DNA from: Acidimicrobiaceae bacterium
GTDB lineage: Bacteria > Actinomycetota > Acidimicrobiia > Acidimicrobiales > RAAP-2
Reading direction: 5' to 3'
Length of the DNA stretch: 64,000 nt
Assembly (NCBI GenBank): GCA_003132165.1
Contig: PKWW01000048.1
Location: 1-64,000, forward strand
This document shows, piece by piece, positions 34,996-44,779 of this stretch (position 1 is its first letter; each line of letters begins with the position of its first letter). Made by a program: the position numbers and the translations under genes. The notes under the pieces were generated by a model. The model was not told the DNA's origin and did no database searches. It saw only the letters and a program-made list of their open reading frames with translations.

Positions 34996-36480
34996 TTAGC
35001 GTTGTTTGGGGGGTGTAACCCGCCCTCCCTTCTTCTTCTTGTTTTTTCCGCCGCCGCCGGGCCTATTGACCGGCGCCGAGGCCATACCTGCGCCGAGCGC
35101 CTCGAAGCCCGGGGGGAGCTGTTCGCGCTGGGCACTGGCGCGCGCGGCGAGCCCCGCCATTCGACCCATGCCGCCCGGCAGGTTGGGCATCCCTCCCCCA
35201 CTCATCTGCTTCATCATCTTTCGCATCTCGGTGAACTGCTTGAGCAACTGGTTGACGGCGTTGACCGAGGTGCCTGATCCCTTAGCGATGCGAGTGCGGC
35301 GCGAACCGTCGAGCAGGTTCGGGTCGCGGCGTTCGCGCGGCGTCATCGAGCGCACGATCGCCTCGATCTTGTTGAGCTCACTGTCGTCGACGTTGGAAGC
35401 GGCGTTGCGCATCTCCTTGGTCACGCCCGGCATCAGCTTCATGATTCCGCCCAGTGATCCCATCTTTCGTACCTGTCCCAATTGGGCCATGAAGTCGTCG
35501 AGGGTGAACGTCCCGCTCATCATGCGCCCGGCGGACTCGGCCACGATGCTCGGGTCCATGGCGCGCTCGGCCTGCTCAATCAACGACAGGACGTCGCCCA
35601 TGCCGAGAATCCGCGAGGCCATGCGGTCAGGATGGAAGAGGTCGAAGTCCGCCAACTTCTCGCCGGTCGACGCGAACACGACGGGTCGCCCGACCACGCC
35701 GCGCGCCGACAACACCGCACCGCCGCGCGCGTCGTAGTCCAGCTTGGTGACGATGATGCCCGACAACTCGAGGGTCTCGTGGAAGGCGCGCGCGGTCAGC
35801 ACGGCGTCCTGACCGGTGACGGCGTCGATGACGAGGAAGGTGTAGTGCGGTTGGGTCACGTCACTGATCGCGCGCACCTCGCGCATCAGCGCTTCATCAA
35901 TGGCGAGGCGACCGGCGGTGTCGACGATGACAACGTCGCGCCCCAGGCGCTGCGCCTCGGCGAGTCCCTTGCGGGCCACCTCGACCGGGTCCGACGCTTC
36001 GCTGAAGACGTCGACGCCGATCTGTCGCGCGAGCACGCGCAACTGCTCGACCGCGGCGGGCCGCTGCAGGTCGGCCCCGATGAGGTACGGCTGGCGACCC
36101 TGCTGTTTGAACCAGGCAGCCAACTTCGCCGCGGCGGTGGTCTTACCCGCACCCTGCAGGCCGGCGAGCAGCACCACGGTCGGGGGCTTGGAGGCGTACG
36201 TGACCTTGAGCGCCGAGCCGCCGAGCACTTCGACGAGCTGCTCGTGCACGGCCTTGATGACCTGCTGGCCCGGCGTCAGACTCTGGTTGAGGTCCTCGCC
36301 GCTCAGGCGTTCGCGCACGGCGTCGAGGAAAGCGCGCACCACGCCGAGTTCGACGTCCGCTTCGAGGAGCGCGGACCGCACCTCGAAAAGGGCCTCGTCG
36401 AGGTCGGCCTCGCTCAGGCGTCCGCGCGAACGCAGTGATGTGCCCAGTCGTTCGAATCGTTCACTCAGGGCGTCAAACAT
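34996..36480 (-). CDS. ffh: Signal recognition particle protein Ffh
   Basis: 494 residues. N domain (MFDALSERFERLGTSLRSRGRL), then the G domain with LAGLQGAGKTTAAAKLA, DTAGRLAIDEALM, TKLDYDARGGAVLSA, then the Met-rich M domain (TLDDFMAQLGQVRKMGSLGGIMKLMPG, MRKMMKQMSGGGM). The tail is Gly/Lys-rich. With 4.5S RNA it binds signal sequences and hands ribosomes to FtsY, encoded just upstream. Confidence 0.97.
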   Translation of the reverse strand: MFDALSERFERLGTSLRSRGRLSEADLDEALFEVRSALLEADVELGVVRAFLDAVRERLSGEDLNQSLTPGQQVIKAVHEQLVEVLGGSALKVTYASKPPTVVLLAGLQGAGKTTAAAKLAAWFKQQGRQPYLIGADLQRPAAVEQLRVLARQIGVDVFSEASDPVEVARKGLAEAQRLGRDVVIVDTAGRLAIDEALMREVRAISDVTQPHYTFLVIDAVTGQDAVLTARAFHETLELSGIIVTKLDYDARGGAVLSARGVVGRPVVFASTGEKLADFDLFHPDRMASRILGMGDVLSLIEQAERAMDPSIVAESAGRMMSGTFTLDDFMAQLGQVRKMGSLGGIMKLMPGVTKEMRNAASNVDDSELNKIEAIVRSMTPRERRDPNLLDGSRRTRIAKGSGTSVNAVNQLLKQFTEMRKMMKQMSGGGMPNLPGGMGRMAGLAARASAQREQLPPGFEALGAGMASAPVNRPGGGGKNKKKKGGRVTPPKQR

Positions 36481-36498
36481 GATGAGTAGAGGCTACCG

Positions 36499-37548
36499 TC
36501 AGGCGTGCAGTAACGAATCGACAAAGGCCTCGGGCTCGAACACGATGAGATCGCCCACGCCCTCGCCCACACCCACGAACTTGACGGGAATTCCCAGTTC
36601 ACGCTCGATTGCGACGACGATGCCACCGCGCGCGGTGCCGTCGAGCTTGGTCAGCACGATGCCCGTCACCGCCGCCGCCGCGAGGAATTCGCGAGCCTGA
36701 CTCAGCGCATTCTGTCCGGTGGTGGCGTCGAGCACCATGAACGTCTCGACGACCTGACCGGGCGCCCGATCAGCGACCCGGCGGATCTTGGCCAGTTCAT
36801 CGAGGAGGTTCGTGCTGTTGGCGCGCCGACCGGCGGTGTCGGCGAGCACGATGTCGGCCCCTCTCGCTGCGGCTCGACCCAGCGCATCGTGCACGACCGA
36901 GCCGGGATCCGCACCCTCGGCGGCGCGAACGATGTCGGCGCCGGTACGGTCGGCCCAGAGTTGCAACTGCTCGGCCGCCGCGGCGCGAAAGGTATCCCCC
37001 GCCGCCAGCACGACCGAGCGACCTTCATTGACGTGACGCTGAGCCAGTTTGCCGATGGTCGTCGTCTTACCGACGCCGTTCACGCCGACGAAAAGCCACA
37101 CGGGCACCCGACCGGGCTCGGCGGACGACGTGACCGACCGGTCGGCACCGAGCGAGTCCAGCAGGTCGGCCCGCACGGCGGCGGCAACCCCGTCGGGTGC
37201 GCCGTTCGTCCGCAGGTCCTCGAGGATGGCCCTCGTCGTCGTGACGCCGACGTCACTGCGCAGCAACACTTCTTCGACGACGTCGAGCTGATCCTGGGCC
37301 AGTGCTCCGACGCTCGTGATCGCGCGGACGCGGTCGAAGATCGAACGCGACGCACCGAGCCGCTGATCGAGGTTCGAGGTCTCCTCGACGAGCACGGGAC
37401 GCTCCGCTATCTCGCTCACGAGCAGGTCGGGCATCGCCTCGCGCACCACCGGGGCGATCGCGTTCGCGGGTCGACGTCGGCGCCGCACGATGATGAATAC
37501 CGCCGCCAGTACGACGAGTGCCACCAGGATGATCAGGACAACGGTCAC
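36499..37548 (-). CDS. ftsY: Signal recognition particle receptor FtsY
   Basis: 349 residues. An N-terminal membrane helix (VVLIILVALVVLAAVFIIV) and a basic stop replace the long acidic domain of enteric FtsY. The NG domain has FVGVNGVGKTTTIGKLA, DTFRAAAAEQL, DTAGRRANSTNLLDEL and LTKLDGTARGG. GTG start overlapping the smc stop by four bases. Confidence 0.96.
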   Translation of the reverse strand: MTVVLIILVALVVLAAVFIIVRRRRRPANAIAPVVREAMPDLLVSEIAERPVLVEETSNLDQRLGASRSIFDRVRAITSVGALAQDQLDVVEEVLLRSDVGVTTTRAILEDLRTNGAPDGVAAAVRADLLDSLGADRSVTSSAEPGRVPVWLFVGVNGVGKTTTIGKLAQRHVNEGRSVVLAAGDTFRAAAAEQLQLWADRTGADIVRAAEGADPGSVVHDALGRAAARGADIVLADTAGRRANSTNLLDELAKIRRVADRAPGQVVETFMVLDATTGQNALSQAREFLAAAAVTGIVLTKLDGTARGGIVVAIERELGIPVKFVGVGEGVGDLIVFEPEAFVDSLLHA

Positions 37549-40500
37549 GCTGTTTCGACTTCCCTCACACGCTTCACGCGCTGACTGACGACCTTGGAAG
37601 AGGCGCCGGGCACCATGGTGACGCCGTAGAGGGCGTCGGCGGCCTCCATCGTGCGCTTCTGGTGTGTGACGATGAGCAACTGGGCCTCGTCGCGGAACTC
37701 GTCCACCAGGCTGAGGAATCGCTGGAGATTGACGTCGTCGAGGGCCGCTTCGACCTCATCCATCATGTAGAAAGGCGAAGGGCGCGAGCGAAAGACCGCG
37801 AACAGGAACGCGAGGGCCGCCATCGAGCGCTCGCCACCCGAGAGCAAGGAAATGCGCCGAACGTTGCGTCCCATGGGTCGAACCTCGATCTCGACGCCGG
37901 TATTGAGCGGATCGTCGGGTTCGGTGAGGATGAGCCGCCCCTGACCACCGGGGAACAGCATGGCGATCAACGTGGAGAAGTGCTCGTTGACGTCCGCGAC
38001 CGCGCTCGAGAAGGTCTGCATGATCTCCTCGTCGAGGGCGCGCAACACCTCTTGGAGTTCGCGACGGGCGTTTCGCACGTCGCTCACCTGGGCATCCAGG
38101 TCCTTGTAACGTTCCTCGAGCGCCGCCAGCTCTTCGAGAGCGAGCGGGTTGATGGGACCGAGTGACGTGATACGTGCTTCGAGCTCGCCGACGCGCTCCT
38201 CAAGCGACACACCTTCAGGCAGCTCCAGGTCGTCGACGTCGCCCATCTCGTGGGGTTCGACGCCGAGGTCGCGGCGGATGATCTCGTGCAGATTCGATAC
38301 CTTCACGGCCAGCTCGGCACGCTCGATCTCACCTCGGTGTATGGTCTCGCCCACCTGAGTGAGGCGAGCCTCAGCGGCGTTGCGTGCCTGGCGTACCTTT
38401 TCGAGACGCTCGGCGCTCGCGCGCGACGCTTCGAGTTGTTCACGGTACGTCGAGTCCATCGCCTCCTGCGAGACTCGGATGTCCTCCGCGGCGCCCGACA
38501 CGAGCACCGTAAGACGCTCCAGGACCTGGAGATCGAACTCGAGTGATTCACGCCGACTGGCGGCTTCGGCGCGCTCGCTCGACCGCCCCTCGAGCCGCTG
38601 CTCGATCTCGGCGCGTCGCTGTTCGATCAGTCGTCGACGCTCGCCGAATTCGGCTTCACGCCGCGAAAGCGCGGTCGCGAGTGCGCTGACCTCGTGACGA
38701 GTCTGCTCGAGCACACCACGGTCACGCTCCATGGCGGCCTTGATCTCGCTCGCATTGGCGACTGCCGCTTCGAGGGCGGGTACTTCGCCCTGGAGCGTTG
38801 TGAGTTCCTGGGCGAGCACGACGATCTGACCCTCGAGCTCAACCACTTCGTTCGTCAGCGATTCGACGCTGAGCGCCAGTTCATTGATGGCCTGAGCCAA
38901 CCGCTCGATCTCACGATTGAAGCGCGTAAGTTCCGCCTCCGCCTGGGCGTGCGACGTGTTGGCGCGATTGAGTCGCTGGCGAGCGGTCACCGCGGCCTGG
39001 TCGGCCTCGCCGCGGCGAGTCCGGATTGGAGCGACGCCATCCTGCGCCTCGCTGGCCGCGCGCTGGGCCTCTTCGACGGTGGACCTCGTCACGACCGTGC
39101 GACCCGACGCCACGCGCCAGCCCGAGGAGGCGAATCGGTCGCCGTCGCGGGTGACGATCACGAGCTCGGGGTTCGCGACCGCGACCTCGATCCCCGATTC
39201 CCAGTCGTTCGCGACGAAAGCGCGTGAGAAGAGTCCGTCGAGCACCCGTGTCACGTGTCCTGGTGCACCGGCGCGGGCGCGCACCAACGATCGCAACGCA
39301 GTGCAGCCCTGGGGTGGCGATGGCGTGGCGACGACGCCCTCGCCCACGGGCAGGATCAGACCCGCGCCGCCTTCGCGGCGCAGGGCCTCGAGGGCCGCGC
39401 GCGCGGATTTTCGACCGTCAACGACCATGGCGCCGACCGAGGCGCCGGCGGCGGACTCGACCGCTCGCTCCCAGCCCGAGTCGACTTCGATGAGGTCGAG
39501 GAACGAGCCGAGCACGCCGTCGAGGTTGCCAATGATTGCGCGACCACCCGCACCCGAGAGTTCGTCGAGTGCGCGCGCCAGCGCTTCGGCTCGGGCCTGC
39601 GTGCGTGCGGCGACGTCGGTCGCCTCACGAAACGCCTCCTCGGTGGCACTCTTGGTCTCTTCCGCACGCTGCGCTTCGAGTTCGGCCTCGGCGCGTTCAC
39701 GCCGGGCGTCCTCGACAGAAACGGCGGCGGCGTCGCGCAGCGTGGTGGCGTCCGCGCGCTTGGCGACGGCTTCACTACTGCGCATGCGCGCATCGTGCAG
39801 ACGCGCGGCACTTCTTCGTTCGCTGTCGCGAAGCGACGAGAGCGACCTCTCGAGCAGTTGGACCCGCTCGCGAGTGGCCTTCAGTGCAGCTTCGTCACCC
39901 TCACTCGAAGCACTCGCCCACGTCGTGTCGAAGTCACCCTCGTCGCTCTCGAGCAGCGCGCGGGCGGCGCTGAGCTCATCACGTTGCACGCCGAGTTGGG
40001 ATTCTTCACTCTCGAGTCCCTGGAGATCGGTCGTCAACTTCGCCGCGTCCGCTTCTAGCGTGGCGATCACGTTCTCATCGGCCGAGGCAATAAGCGCCAT
40101 GCGCAGCGAGCGCTCACGCTCTTGGATGATCGAAAGCGTGCCGCGGGCGCGCTCGCTCAGTCCTTGCAAGGTGCCGAGAGTGGACGCAAGCATTTCCTCG
40201 CGTCGACTGGCCATTTCGGCGGCGGCCGTCGTTGCCTGGGCGTCGAGGGTCACGAGTTCCGTGCGTAGTTCGCGCTCTCGAGTCGACGAGCCCGCCAACT
40301 CCGATTCCAACTGGTGGCGTCGGCCCTCGAAGGCCGCGAGACGCGTCGAGAAGAGGGCGTGGCGCGCGCGGCGCAGGTCCGCTTCGACGTCCGAGTAACT
40401 GCGCGCGGACGCCGCCTGTCGTTCGAGCGGCCGCATCTGACGGCGCACTTCGCGCACGAGGTCGCCGAGGCGTTCGAGGTTCTCCTGGGTCGCCGACAGA

Positions 40501-41039
40501 CGGCGCTCAGCGCGCTCCTTGCGGCGACGATGCTTCAAGACGCCAGCGGCCTCTTCGATGACCGCGCGACGGTTCTCCGAACTCGAGTTGAGGATCGAGT
40601 CGAGTTGCCCCTGGCCAATAATCATGTGTTGTTGACGGCCGACGCCCGAGTCGCTCAATAGTTCCTGCACGTCGAGTAGTCGACACGTGGTGCCGTTGAT
40701 TGCGTACTCCGAGTCACCGTTTCGGAACAGGGTGCGCGAGATCGTCACCTCAGCGCCGTCAATCGAGAGTCGTCCCGATGAGTTATCAAGCGTGAGCGCC
40801 ACTTCGGCGCGACCGAGTGCCGGTTTGTTGGCGGTGCCTGCGAAAATGACGTCGTCCATCTTGGCGCTGCGCAGTGCGCGCGTGCTCTGGGCACCGAGCA
40901 CCCAGGTCACGGCGTCGACGACGTTGGATTTTCCTGATCCGTTGGGACCTACGACGGCGGTCACGCCGGTCTCGAACTCCAGGACGGTGTTGTCGGCGAA
41001 GGACTTGAAGCCCTTCATGGTCAATCGCTTAAGAAACAC
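37545..41039 (-). CDS. smc: Chromosome segregation protein SMC
   Basis: 1164 residues. Walker A VVGPNGSGKSNVVDAV is near the N-terminus, followed by a long coiled coil. The hinge lies around 500-640 (IIGNLDGVLGSFLDLIEVDSGWERAVESAAG) with a second coiled coil after it. The C-terminal head carries LLSGGERSMAALAFLFAVF and Walker B FYMMDEVEAALDDVN. Length is normal. With ScpAB it compacts and separates chromosomes. GTG start. Confidence 0.97.
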   Translation of the reverse strand: MFLKRLTMKGFKSFADNTVLEFETGVTAVVGPNGSGKSNVVDAVTWVLGAQSTRALRSAKMDDVIFAGTANKPALGRAEVALTLDNSSGRLSIDGAEVTISRTLFRNGDSEYAINGTTCRLLDVQELLSDSGVGRQQHMIIGQGQLDSILNSSSENRRAVIEEAAGVLKHRRRKERAERRLSATQENLERLGDLVREVRRQMRPLERQAASARSYSDVEADLRRARHALFSTRLAAFEGRRHQLESELAGSSTRERELRTELVTLDAQATTAAAEMASRREEMLASTLGTLQGLSERARGTLSIIQERERSLRMALIASADENVIATLEADAAKLTTDLQGLESEESQLGVQRDELSAARALLESDEGDFDTTWASASSEGDEAALKATRERVQLLERSLSSLRDSERRSAARLHDARMRSSEAVAKRADATTLRDAAAVSVEDARRERAEAELEAQRAEETKSATEEAFREATDVAARTQARAEALARALDELSGAGGRAIIGNLDGVLGSFLDLIEVDSGWERAVESAAGASVGAMVVDGRKSARAALEALRREGGAGLILPVGEGVVATPSPPQGCTALRSLVRARAGAPGHVTRVLDGLFSRAFVANDWESGIEVAVANPELVIVTRDGDRFASSGWRVASGRTVVTRSTVEEAQRAASEAQDGVAPIRTRRGEADQAAVTARQRLNRANTSHAQAEAELTRFNREIERLAQAINELALSVESLTNEVVELEGQIVVLAQELTTLQGEVPALEAAVANASEIKAAMERDRGVLEQTRHEVSALATALSRREAEFGERRRLIEQRRAEIEQRLEGRSSERAEAASRRESLEFDLQVLERLTVLVSGAAEDIRVSQEAMDSTYREQLEASRASAERLEKVRQARNAAEARLTQVGETIHRGEIERAELAVKVSNLHEIIRRDLGVEPHEMGDVDDLELPEGVSLEERVGELEARITSLGPINPLALEELAALEERYKDLDAQVSDVRNARRELQEVLRALDEEIMQTFSSAVADVNEHFSTLIAMLFPGGQGRLILTEPDDPLNTGVEIEVRPMGRNVRRISLLSGGERSMAALAFLFAVFRSRPSPFYMMDEVEAALDDVNLQRFLSLVDEFRDEAQLLIVTHQKRTMEAADALYGVTMVPGASSKVVSQRVKRVREVETA

Positions 41040-41077
41040 GGGTAGACGCTAGCAACCTTCTGGAGTCGGTCTCGGTG

Positions 41078-41980
41078 CTAACTCTGACACTTCTCGCAGA
41101 AATAGGTGGAACGACCTCGCACGGTGACTCGTTTGATCGGCATACGGCACTGGTAGCACGGAAGTCCCTCGCGGTTATAGACCTGGTGGTACTCCTGGAA
41201 GGTGCCCGGCTTACCGTCGGGATTGACGAACTGCTCGTCGTCAAGCGTCGAGCCGCCGTGTTTGATCGCCTCGGTGAGTACCTCGGAGATAGCGCGGTGA
41301 AGCCGGCGTATCTCGATCGTGGACAGCGATTCGGCCGGACGGTCATATCGCAACCCGGCGGCGAACAACGCCTCGTCGGCGTAGATATTGCCGAGCCCCG
41401 CGATGATGTCCTGGTCCGTGAGCACGACCTTCAGGGACGTCGAGCGGCTGCGTAGGATCGCCGCGAAGCGGTCCCAGCCGATCTGGTCCTCGAAAGGGTC
41501 GATACCCAGATGCGCGAGTTCGGGAATCTGGCGGCGAAGCGCCAGCCCGTCACCGCCGATCGAGAGTCGGGCGAACTTGGAGATCTCGACCTCGGCGCCC
41601 TCGGGAGGCGGGACCGACACGTACAGTTCACCGAAGGTTCGCGGATCGACGTAGCGCAGTTCATCGCCCTGGGTGAAAGTGAAAACCACGTGGGTGTGCT
41701 TGGGCTTGGGGTCCTTCGGGCCCTTCGCGCGCAGCAACTGGCCGCTCATGCCCAGGTGAATCACCAGATGGTTCCCGTTGTCGAGACCGAAGATGAGATT
41801 TTTACCAAGTCGCTGGGCACTCTTGATGCTGTGGCCCTCGAGCAGCGTGCGGAACTCCTTGGCGGTCTTGTGACGACGAACGGCTCGACCATTGGTGACC
41901 GCGACGGTCTTGATCTTTCGCCCGATCATGTCGCGAGCGAGCGACGCTCGGACGGTTTCAACTTCGGGTAGTTCAGGCAT
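41078..41980 (-). CDS. mutM: Formamidopyrimidine-DNA glycosylase
   Basis: 300 residues from the ATG at 41980. The N-terminal PELPEVETVRASL supplies the catalytic Pro and Glu. LVIHLGMSGQL, the helix-two-turn-helix DQDIIAGLGNIYADEALFAAGLRYDRPA and the zinc finger CYQCRMPIKRVTVRGRSTYFCEKCQ follow. It removes 8-oxoguanine and nicks abasic sites. The start overlaps rnc by eight bases. Confidence 0.96.
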   Translation of the reverse strand: MPELPEVETVRASLARDMIGRKIKTVAVTNGRAVRRHKTAKEFRTLLEGHSIKSAQRLGKNLIFGLDNGNHLVIHLGMSGQLLRAKGPKDPKPKHTHVVFTFTQGDELRYVDPRTFGELYVSVPPPEGAEVEISKFARLSIGGDGLALRRQIPELAHLGIDPFEDQIGWDRFAAILRSRSTSLKVVLTDQDIIAGLGNIYADEALFAAGLRYDRPAESLSTIEIRRLHRAISEVLTEAIKHGGSTLDDEQFVNPDGKPGTFQEYHQVYNREGLPCYQCRMPIKRVTVRGRSTYFCEKCQS

Positions 41981-42662
41981 TGCGACGTCCCTCCCACACG
42001 GCCTCGGCGGCACTGGTCTCCGCGCGTTTCTTCGAGCGGCCTCGGCCCGTGGCGCGAAGATCGCCCCCCACCGTGACCGTCGCCTCGAAGATGGCGTCGT
42101 GCGAAGGCCCTTCGGCGACAACGGCGTAGTTGGGCACCCCGAGCCCGGCGGCCTCGGCCCACTGACGAAGACGGGTCTTTGGATCGAGGGTGTCGGCAAT
42201 CGACGAGGCCGCAGCGACGTCGTCGGCGAGGGCGTCCTGGACGAAGATCATCGCCGCCTCGTAGCCCTGTTCCAGATAGAGCGCCGCAACCACGGCCTCG
42301 AAGGCATCAGCGAGAATCGACGGCCGCTCGAGCCCCTGCTCCTTCTCGACCCCGCGTCCAATACGCAGGTACCGGGCCAACTCCAGTCGGGTGGCGGCCC
42401 TCGCGAGCGATCCTTCGTTCACGACCCTTGAGCGCAGCACGGAACCCGATCCCTCGTCGAGTTGCGGATACTGGCGCACGATCAGGTCGGCGACCGCGAG
42501 ATCGACGACGGCGTCGCCCAGAAATTCGAGACGTTCGTTCGACTCGCAGTTATGTTCCGCGGCGTAACTCGAGTGCGTAACCGCCAACGCAAGGAGTTCG
42601 CTCTCGGGAACAAGTCCCAAGCGGTCGGCGAGCGCGTTCAGGGGCGAGAGCAGAATGCTCAC
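41973..42662 (-). CDS. rnc: Ribonuclease III
   Basis: 229 residues. The catalytic signature NERLEFLGDAVVDLAVADLI and the second acidic motif LADAFEAVVAALYLEQG precede a double-stranded-RNA-binding domain (DPKTRLRQWAEAAGLGVPNYAV, GRGRSKKRAETSAAEAVWEG). It processes rRNA precursors and duplex RNA. GTG start eight bases after acpP. Confidence 0.96.
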   Translation of the reverse strand: MSILLSPLNALADRLGLVPESELLALAVTHSSYAAEHNCESNERLEFLGDAVVDLAVADLIVRQYPQLDEGSGSVLRSRVVNEGSLARAATRLELARYLRIGRGVEKEQGLERPSILADAFEAVVAALYLEQGYEAAMIFVQDALADDVAAASSIADTLDPKTRLRQWAEAAGLGVPNYAVVAEGPSHDAIFEATVTVGGDLRATGRGRSKKRAETSAAEAVWEGRRNA

Positions 42663-42670
42663 GAACCTTG

Positions 42671-42961
42671 CTACGCCGCCTGGAGTTTGGCGGACACGTA
42701 GTCAACGGCGTCACGCACCGACAGGAGACCTTCGAGGTCCTCGTCGTCGATGTGGAAACCGGCCATGTACGTGGAAAGATTCTCTTCGAGGGCCTCGACC
42801 AATTCGATCAGCGCGAGCGAATCAGCGCCGAGATCGGTGAAAGGTACATCCTCGAGGATCTCATCGGGATTCTTTTCCAGTATTTCGGCGAGCTGTTCGC
42901 GGACGATTCCCAAGATGGCGGTCCGGTCAAGTGATGAAGCGTTACCAGCGTCTGCGGTCAT
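42671..42961 (-). CDS. acpP: Acyl carrier protein
   Basis: 96 residues with the phosphopantetheine site Ser in DLGADSLALIELVEALEE. The N-terminus is slightly longer than in the usual 78-residue AcpP. The ATG at 42961 has AAAGGAG at ideal distance, while the in-frame GTG two codons earlier does not. It lies between rnc and plsX, consistent with type II fatty acid synthesis. Confidence 0.93.
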   Translation of the reverse strand: MTADAGNASSLDRTAILGIVREQLAEILEKNPDEILEDVPFTDLGADSLALIELVEALEENLSTYMAGFHIDDEDLEGLLSVRDAVDYVSAKLQAA

Positions 42962-43021
42962 GACCACTCCTTTGTGTTGCTGATCCAGCCTACCCAGAAG
43001 TGGAGCATAATGCGCTCCTTA

Positions 43022-44005
43022 TTACCCCTGATCAGGTCGGATGGCGAGGCGCATCTTCTCGACCACCCCGTCATTGTCCAATTCGGACGCCACGCGCAGC
43101 GCGTTCATGATTGCGGTCGCATTCGAGGAACCGTGACTGATGATGCAGATGCCGTTCAGTCCCAGCAGCATCGCGCCGCCTTGATTTTCGGGCGTGAGTT
43201 CTCCCACGATGGGCATCAGATACTCGAACAGGACGTTGCCGGCGGCCTTGGTCTCGTCATTGGTGCCAACGACGCCGAGCACCGCGGCGAAGATGAACTT
43301 CAACGCGCCCTCTAGGGTCTTGAGCGCGACGTTGCCCGTGAATCCGTCGGTGACGACCACGTCGACCGGCGACGGGATAAGGTCGCGTCCTTCGACGTTG
43401 CCCGCGAAGTTGAGCCTCCCGAAGCCGGCGAGCAGCGCGTGGGTCTCTTTCACCAACGGCGTGCCCTTGGAGGACTCCTCACCGATTGACAGCAGTCCCA
43501 CCGTGGGTGACGCGACGCCGTAGTGCGCCTGGACGAAGGCGGTACCCAGTTGGGCGAATTGCACCAGCATCTCGGCGGTGCACTCGGAATTCGCTCCAGC
43601 GTCCACCATTACTGCGGGTGTCGATCCGGGGCGTGGGATGGGCGTGGCGATACAAGGTCGAACCACGCCCGGCAGACGCCCCATACGAAGCAGCGCCGAG
43701 GCCATGGTCGCGCCGGTGTTACCCGCGGACACCATGGCCGAGGCCTTGCCGTCACGAACAAGTTCGGCGGCTCGAACCAGCGACGAGTCCTTCTTCTTTC
43801 GAACGCTCGCGGCGGGGTCGTCGCCCATGGCGATGACTTCGGTGCAGGCGACGACATCGAGACCGAGAGGGTCGCCCATGAGTTCGGGAACGCCAACGAG
43901 GATGACCGAGAGTCCCAGTTCGTCAACGGCGCGCCGGGCGCCGGCGATGATTTGCCCGGGTGCGAAGTCACCTCCCATCGCGTCAAGTGCGATGGGCAAG
44001 GTCAA
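43022..44005 (-). CDS. plsX: Phosphate acyltransferase PlsX
   Basis: 327 residues. PIALDAMGGDFAPGQIIAGA, KKKDSSLVRAAELVRDGKASAMVSAGNTGATMASALLRMGRL, VDAGANSECTAEMLVQFA and VVVTDGFTGNVALKTLEG are family signatures. It makes acyl-phosphate from acyl-ACP for phospholipid synthesis. The likely start is a TTG one base after the rpmF stop, with GAGGT upstream. Confidence 0.95.
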   Translation of the reverse strand: MTLPIALDAMGGDFAPGQIIAGARRAVDELGLSVILVGVPELMGDPLGLDVVACTEVIAMGDDPAASVRKKKDSSLVRAAELVRDGKASAMVSAGNTGATMASALLRMGRLPGVVRPCIATPIPRPGSTPAVMVDAGANSECTAEMLVQFAQLGTAFVQAHYGVASPTVGLLSIGEESSKGTPLVKETHALLAGFGRLNFAGNVEGRDLIPSPVDVVVTDGFTGNVALKTLEGALKFIFAAVLGVVGTNDETKAAGNVLFEYLMPIVGELTPENQGGAMLLGLNGICIISHGSSNATAIMNALRVASELDNDGVVEKMRLAIRPDQG

Positions 44006-44006
44006 C

Positions 44007-44186
44007 TTAGTTGACCTCGACGGCTACGCGATTCTTGTACCAACCGCAGTTGGGGCACACGACGTGGGGCAACTTGGACGTTGCGCACTGCGGGCAAACG
44101 CTGCGGGCGGGTCGGCCCAAGCGCCAGTTCGAGGCACGTCGGCTGCGGGTCTTAGCTTTGCTGGTCTTGCGCTTTGGGACTGCCAT
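44007..44186 (-). CDS. rpmF: 50S ribosomal protein L32
   Basis: I translated this 59-residue gene by hand: it begins MAVPKRKTSKAKTRSRRASN, continues WRLGRPARSVCPQC, then LPHVVCPNCGWYKNR and ends VAVEVN. The two CxxC pairs form a zinc ribbon, so this is the Cys-containing (C+) form. It sits between DUF177 and plsX, the standard bacterial order. Its stop is one base before the plsX TTG. Confidence 0.96.
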   Translation of the reverse strand: MAVPKRKTSKAKTRSRRASNWRLGRPARSVCPQCATSKLPHVVCPNCGWYKNRVAVEVN

Positions 44187-44219
44187 CGATCTTCTCTTTC
44201 AACAGAACGGGCGAGCCCG

Positions 44220-44774
44220 TCACACTTCTTTGGATTCGTCGGACTCAAAGTCCATGAATCGGAGTTCATCAAGTGTAGCCCAGCGCGCGTGCAGCGGAGC
44301 CTGGCAGGCGCAACTGGCCTCATTTCGGTCGATTCCACAGAAGGGACAGAGCCCCTTGCAGTCCCCCCGACAAAGCGGGGCCAGGGGCAAGTCCAGGAAT
44401 ATCGCGTCGTGACAAAGCGGGGCGAGGTCGATGAAATCGTTCTCGACGAGGTAGGCCTCATCGTCCTCGGGGCCCCTCGTATCGACGAAACGCTCGTCCA
44501 CCTCCACGATGCTCACCCCGAACACCGGCACCGAGCAGCGCCGGCACACGCCCTGCCAAGGCGCCTCGACGCGACCCTTGGCCCGGAGACCCCCGCTGAA
44601 GCTCTGGAGAGTGATATGGACCTTGACGATGGCGTCGGACAGCACGTCGGTTTCGGCGCGGCCTCGCGGCTCGAACTCATGGGGCTCGTCAAAGGGCGCT
44701 TCGAAGGTCACTTCGTACGTCGAAGGCACGTCGCGCAGTAGCTGAGCTACCGGGACGAGGTAGGGCGATGCCAC
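44220..44774 (-). CDS. DUF177/YceD-family protein
   Basis: 184 residues. WQGVCRRCSVPVFGVSIVEVDERFVD and LPLAPLCRGDCKGLCPFCGIDRNEASCAC match the YceD family, whose members adjoin rpmF and affect 23S rRNA or ribosome assembly. The Cys pairs in the C-terminal motif probably bind zinc. GTG start five bases after the upstream coiled-coil gene. Confidence 0.92.
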   Translation of the reverse strand: MASPYLVPVAQLLRDVPSTYEVTFEAPFDEPHEFEPRGRAETDVLSDAIVKVHITLQSFSGGLRAKGRVEAPWQGVCRRCSVPVFGVSIVEVDERFVDTRGPEDDEAYLVENDFIDLAPLCHDAIFLDLPLAPLCRGDCKGLCPFCGIDRNEASCACQAPLHARWATLDELRFMDFESDESKEV

Positions 44775-44779
44775 GGTGG

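Noticed and set aside
35482-36438. Long plus-strand frame opposite ffh
   Set aside because: Ffh carries all family motifs on the minus strand; the opposite frame has none.
38917-40398. 493-codon plus-strand frame opposite smc
   Set aside because: Low-complexity Arg/Ser/Ala sequence with no motif, entirely antisense to SMC.
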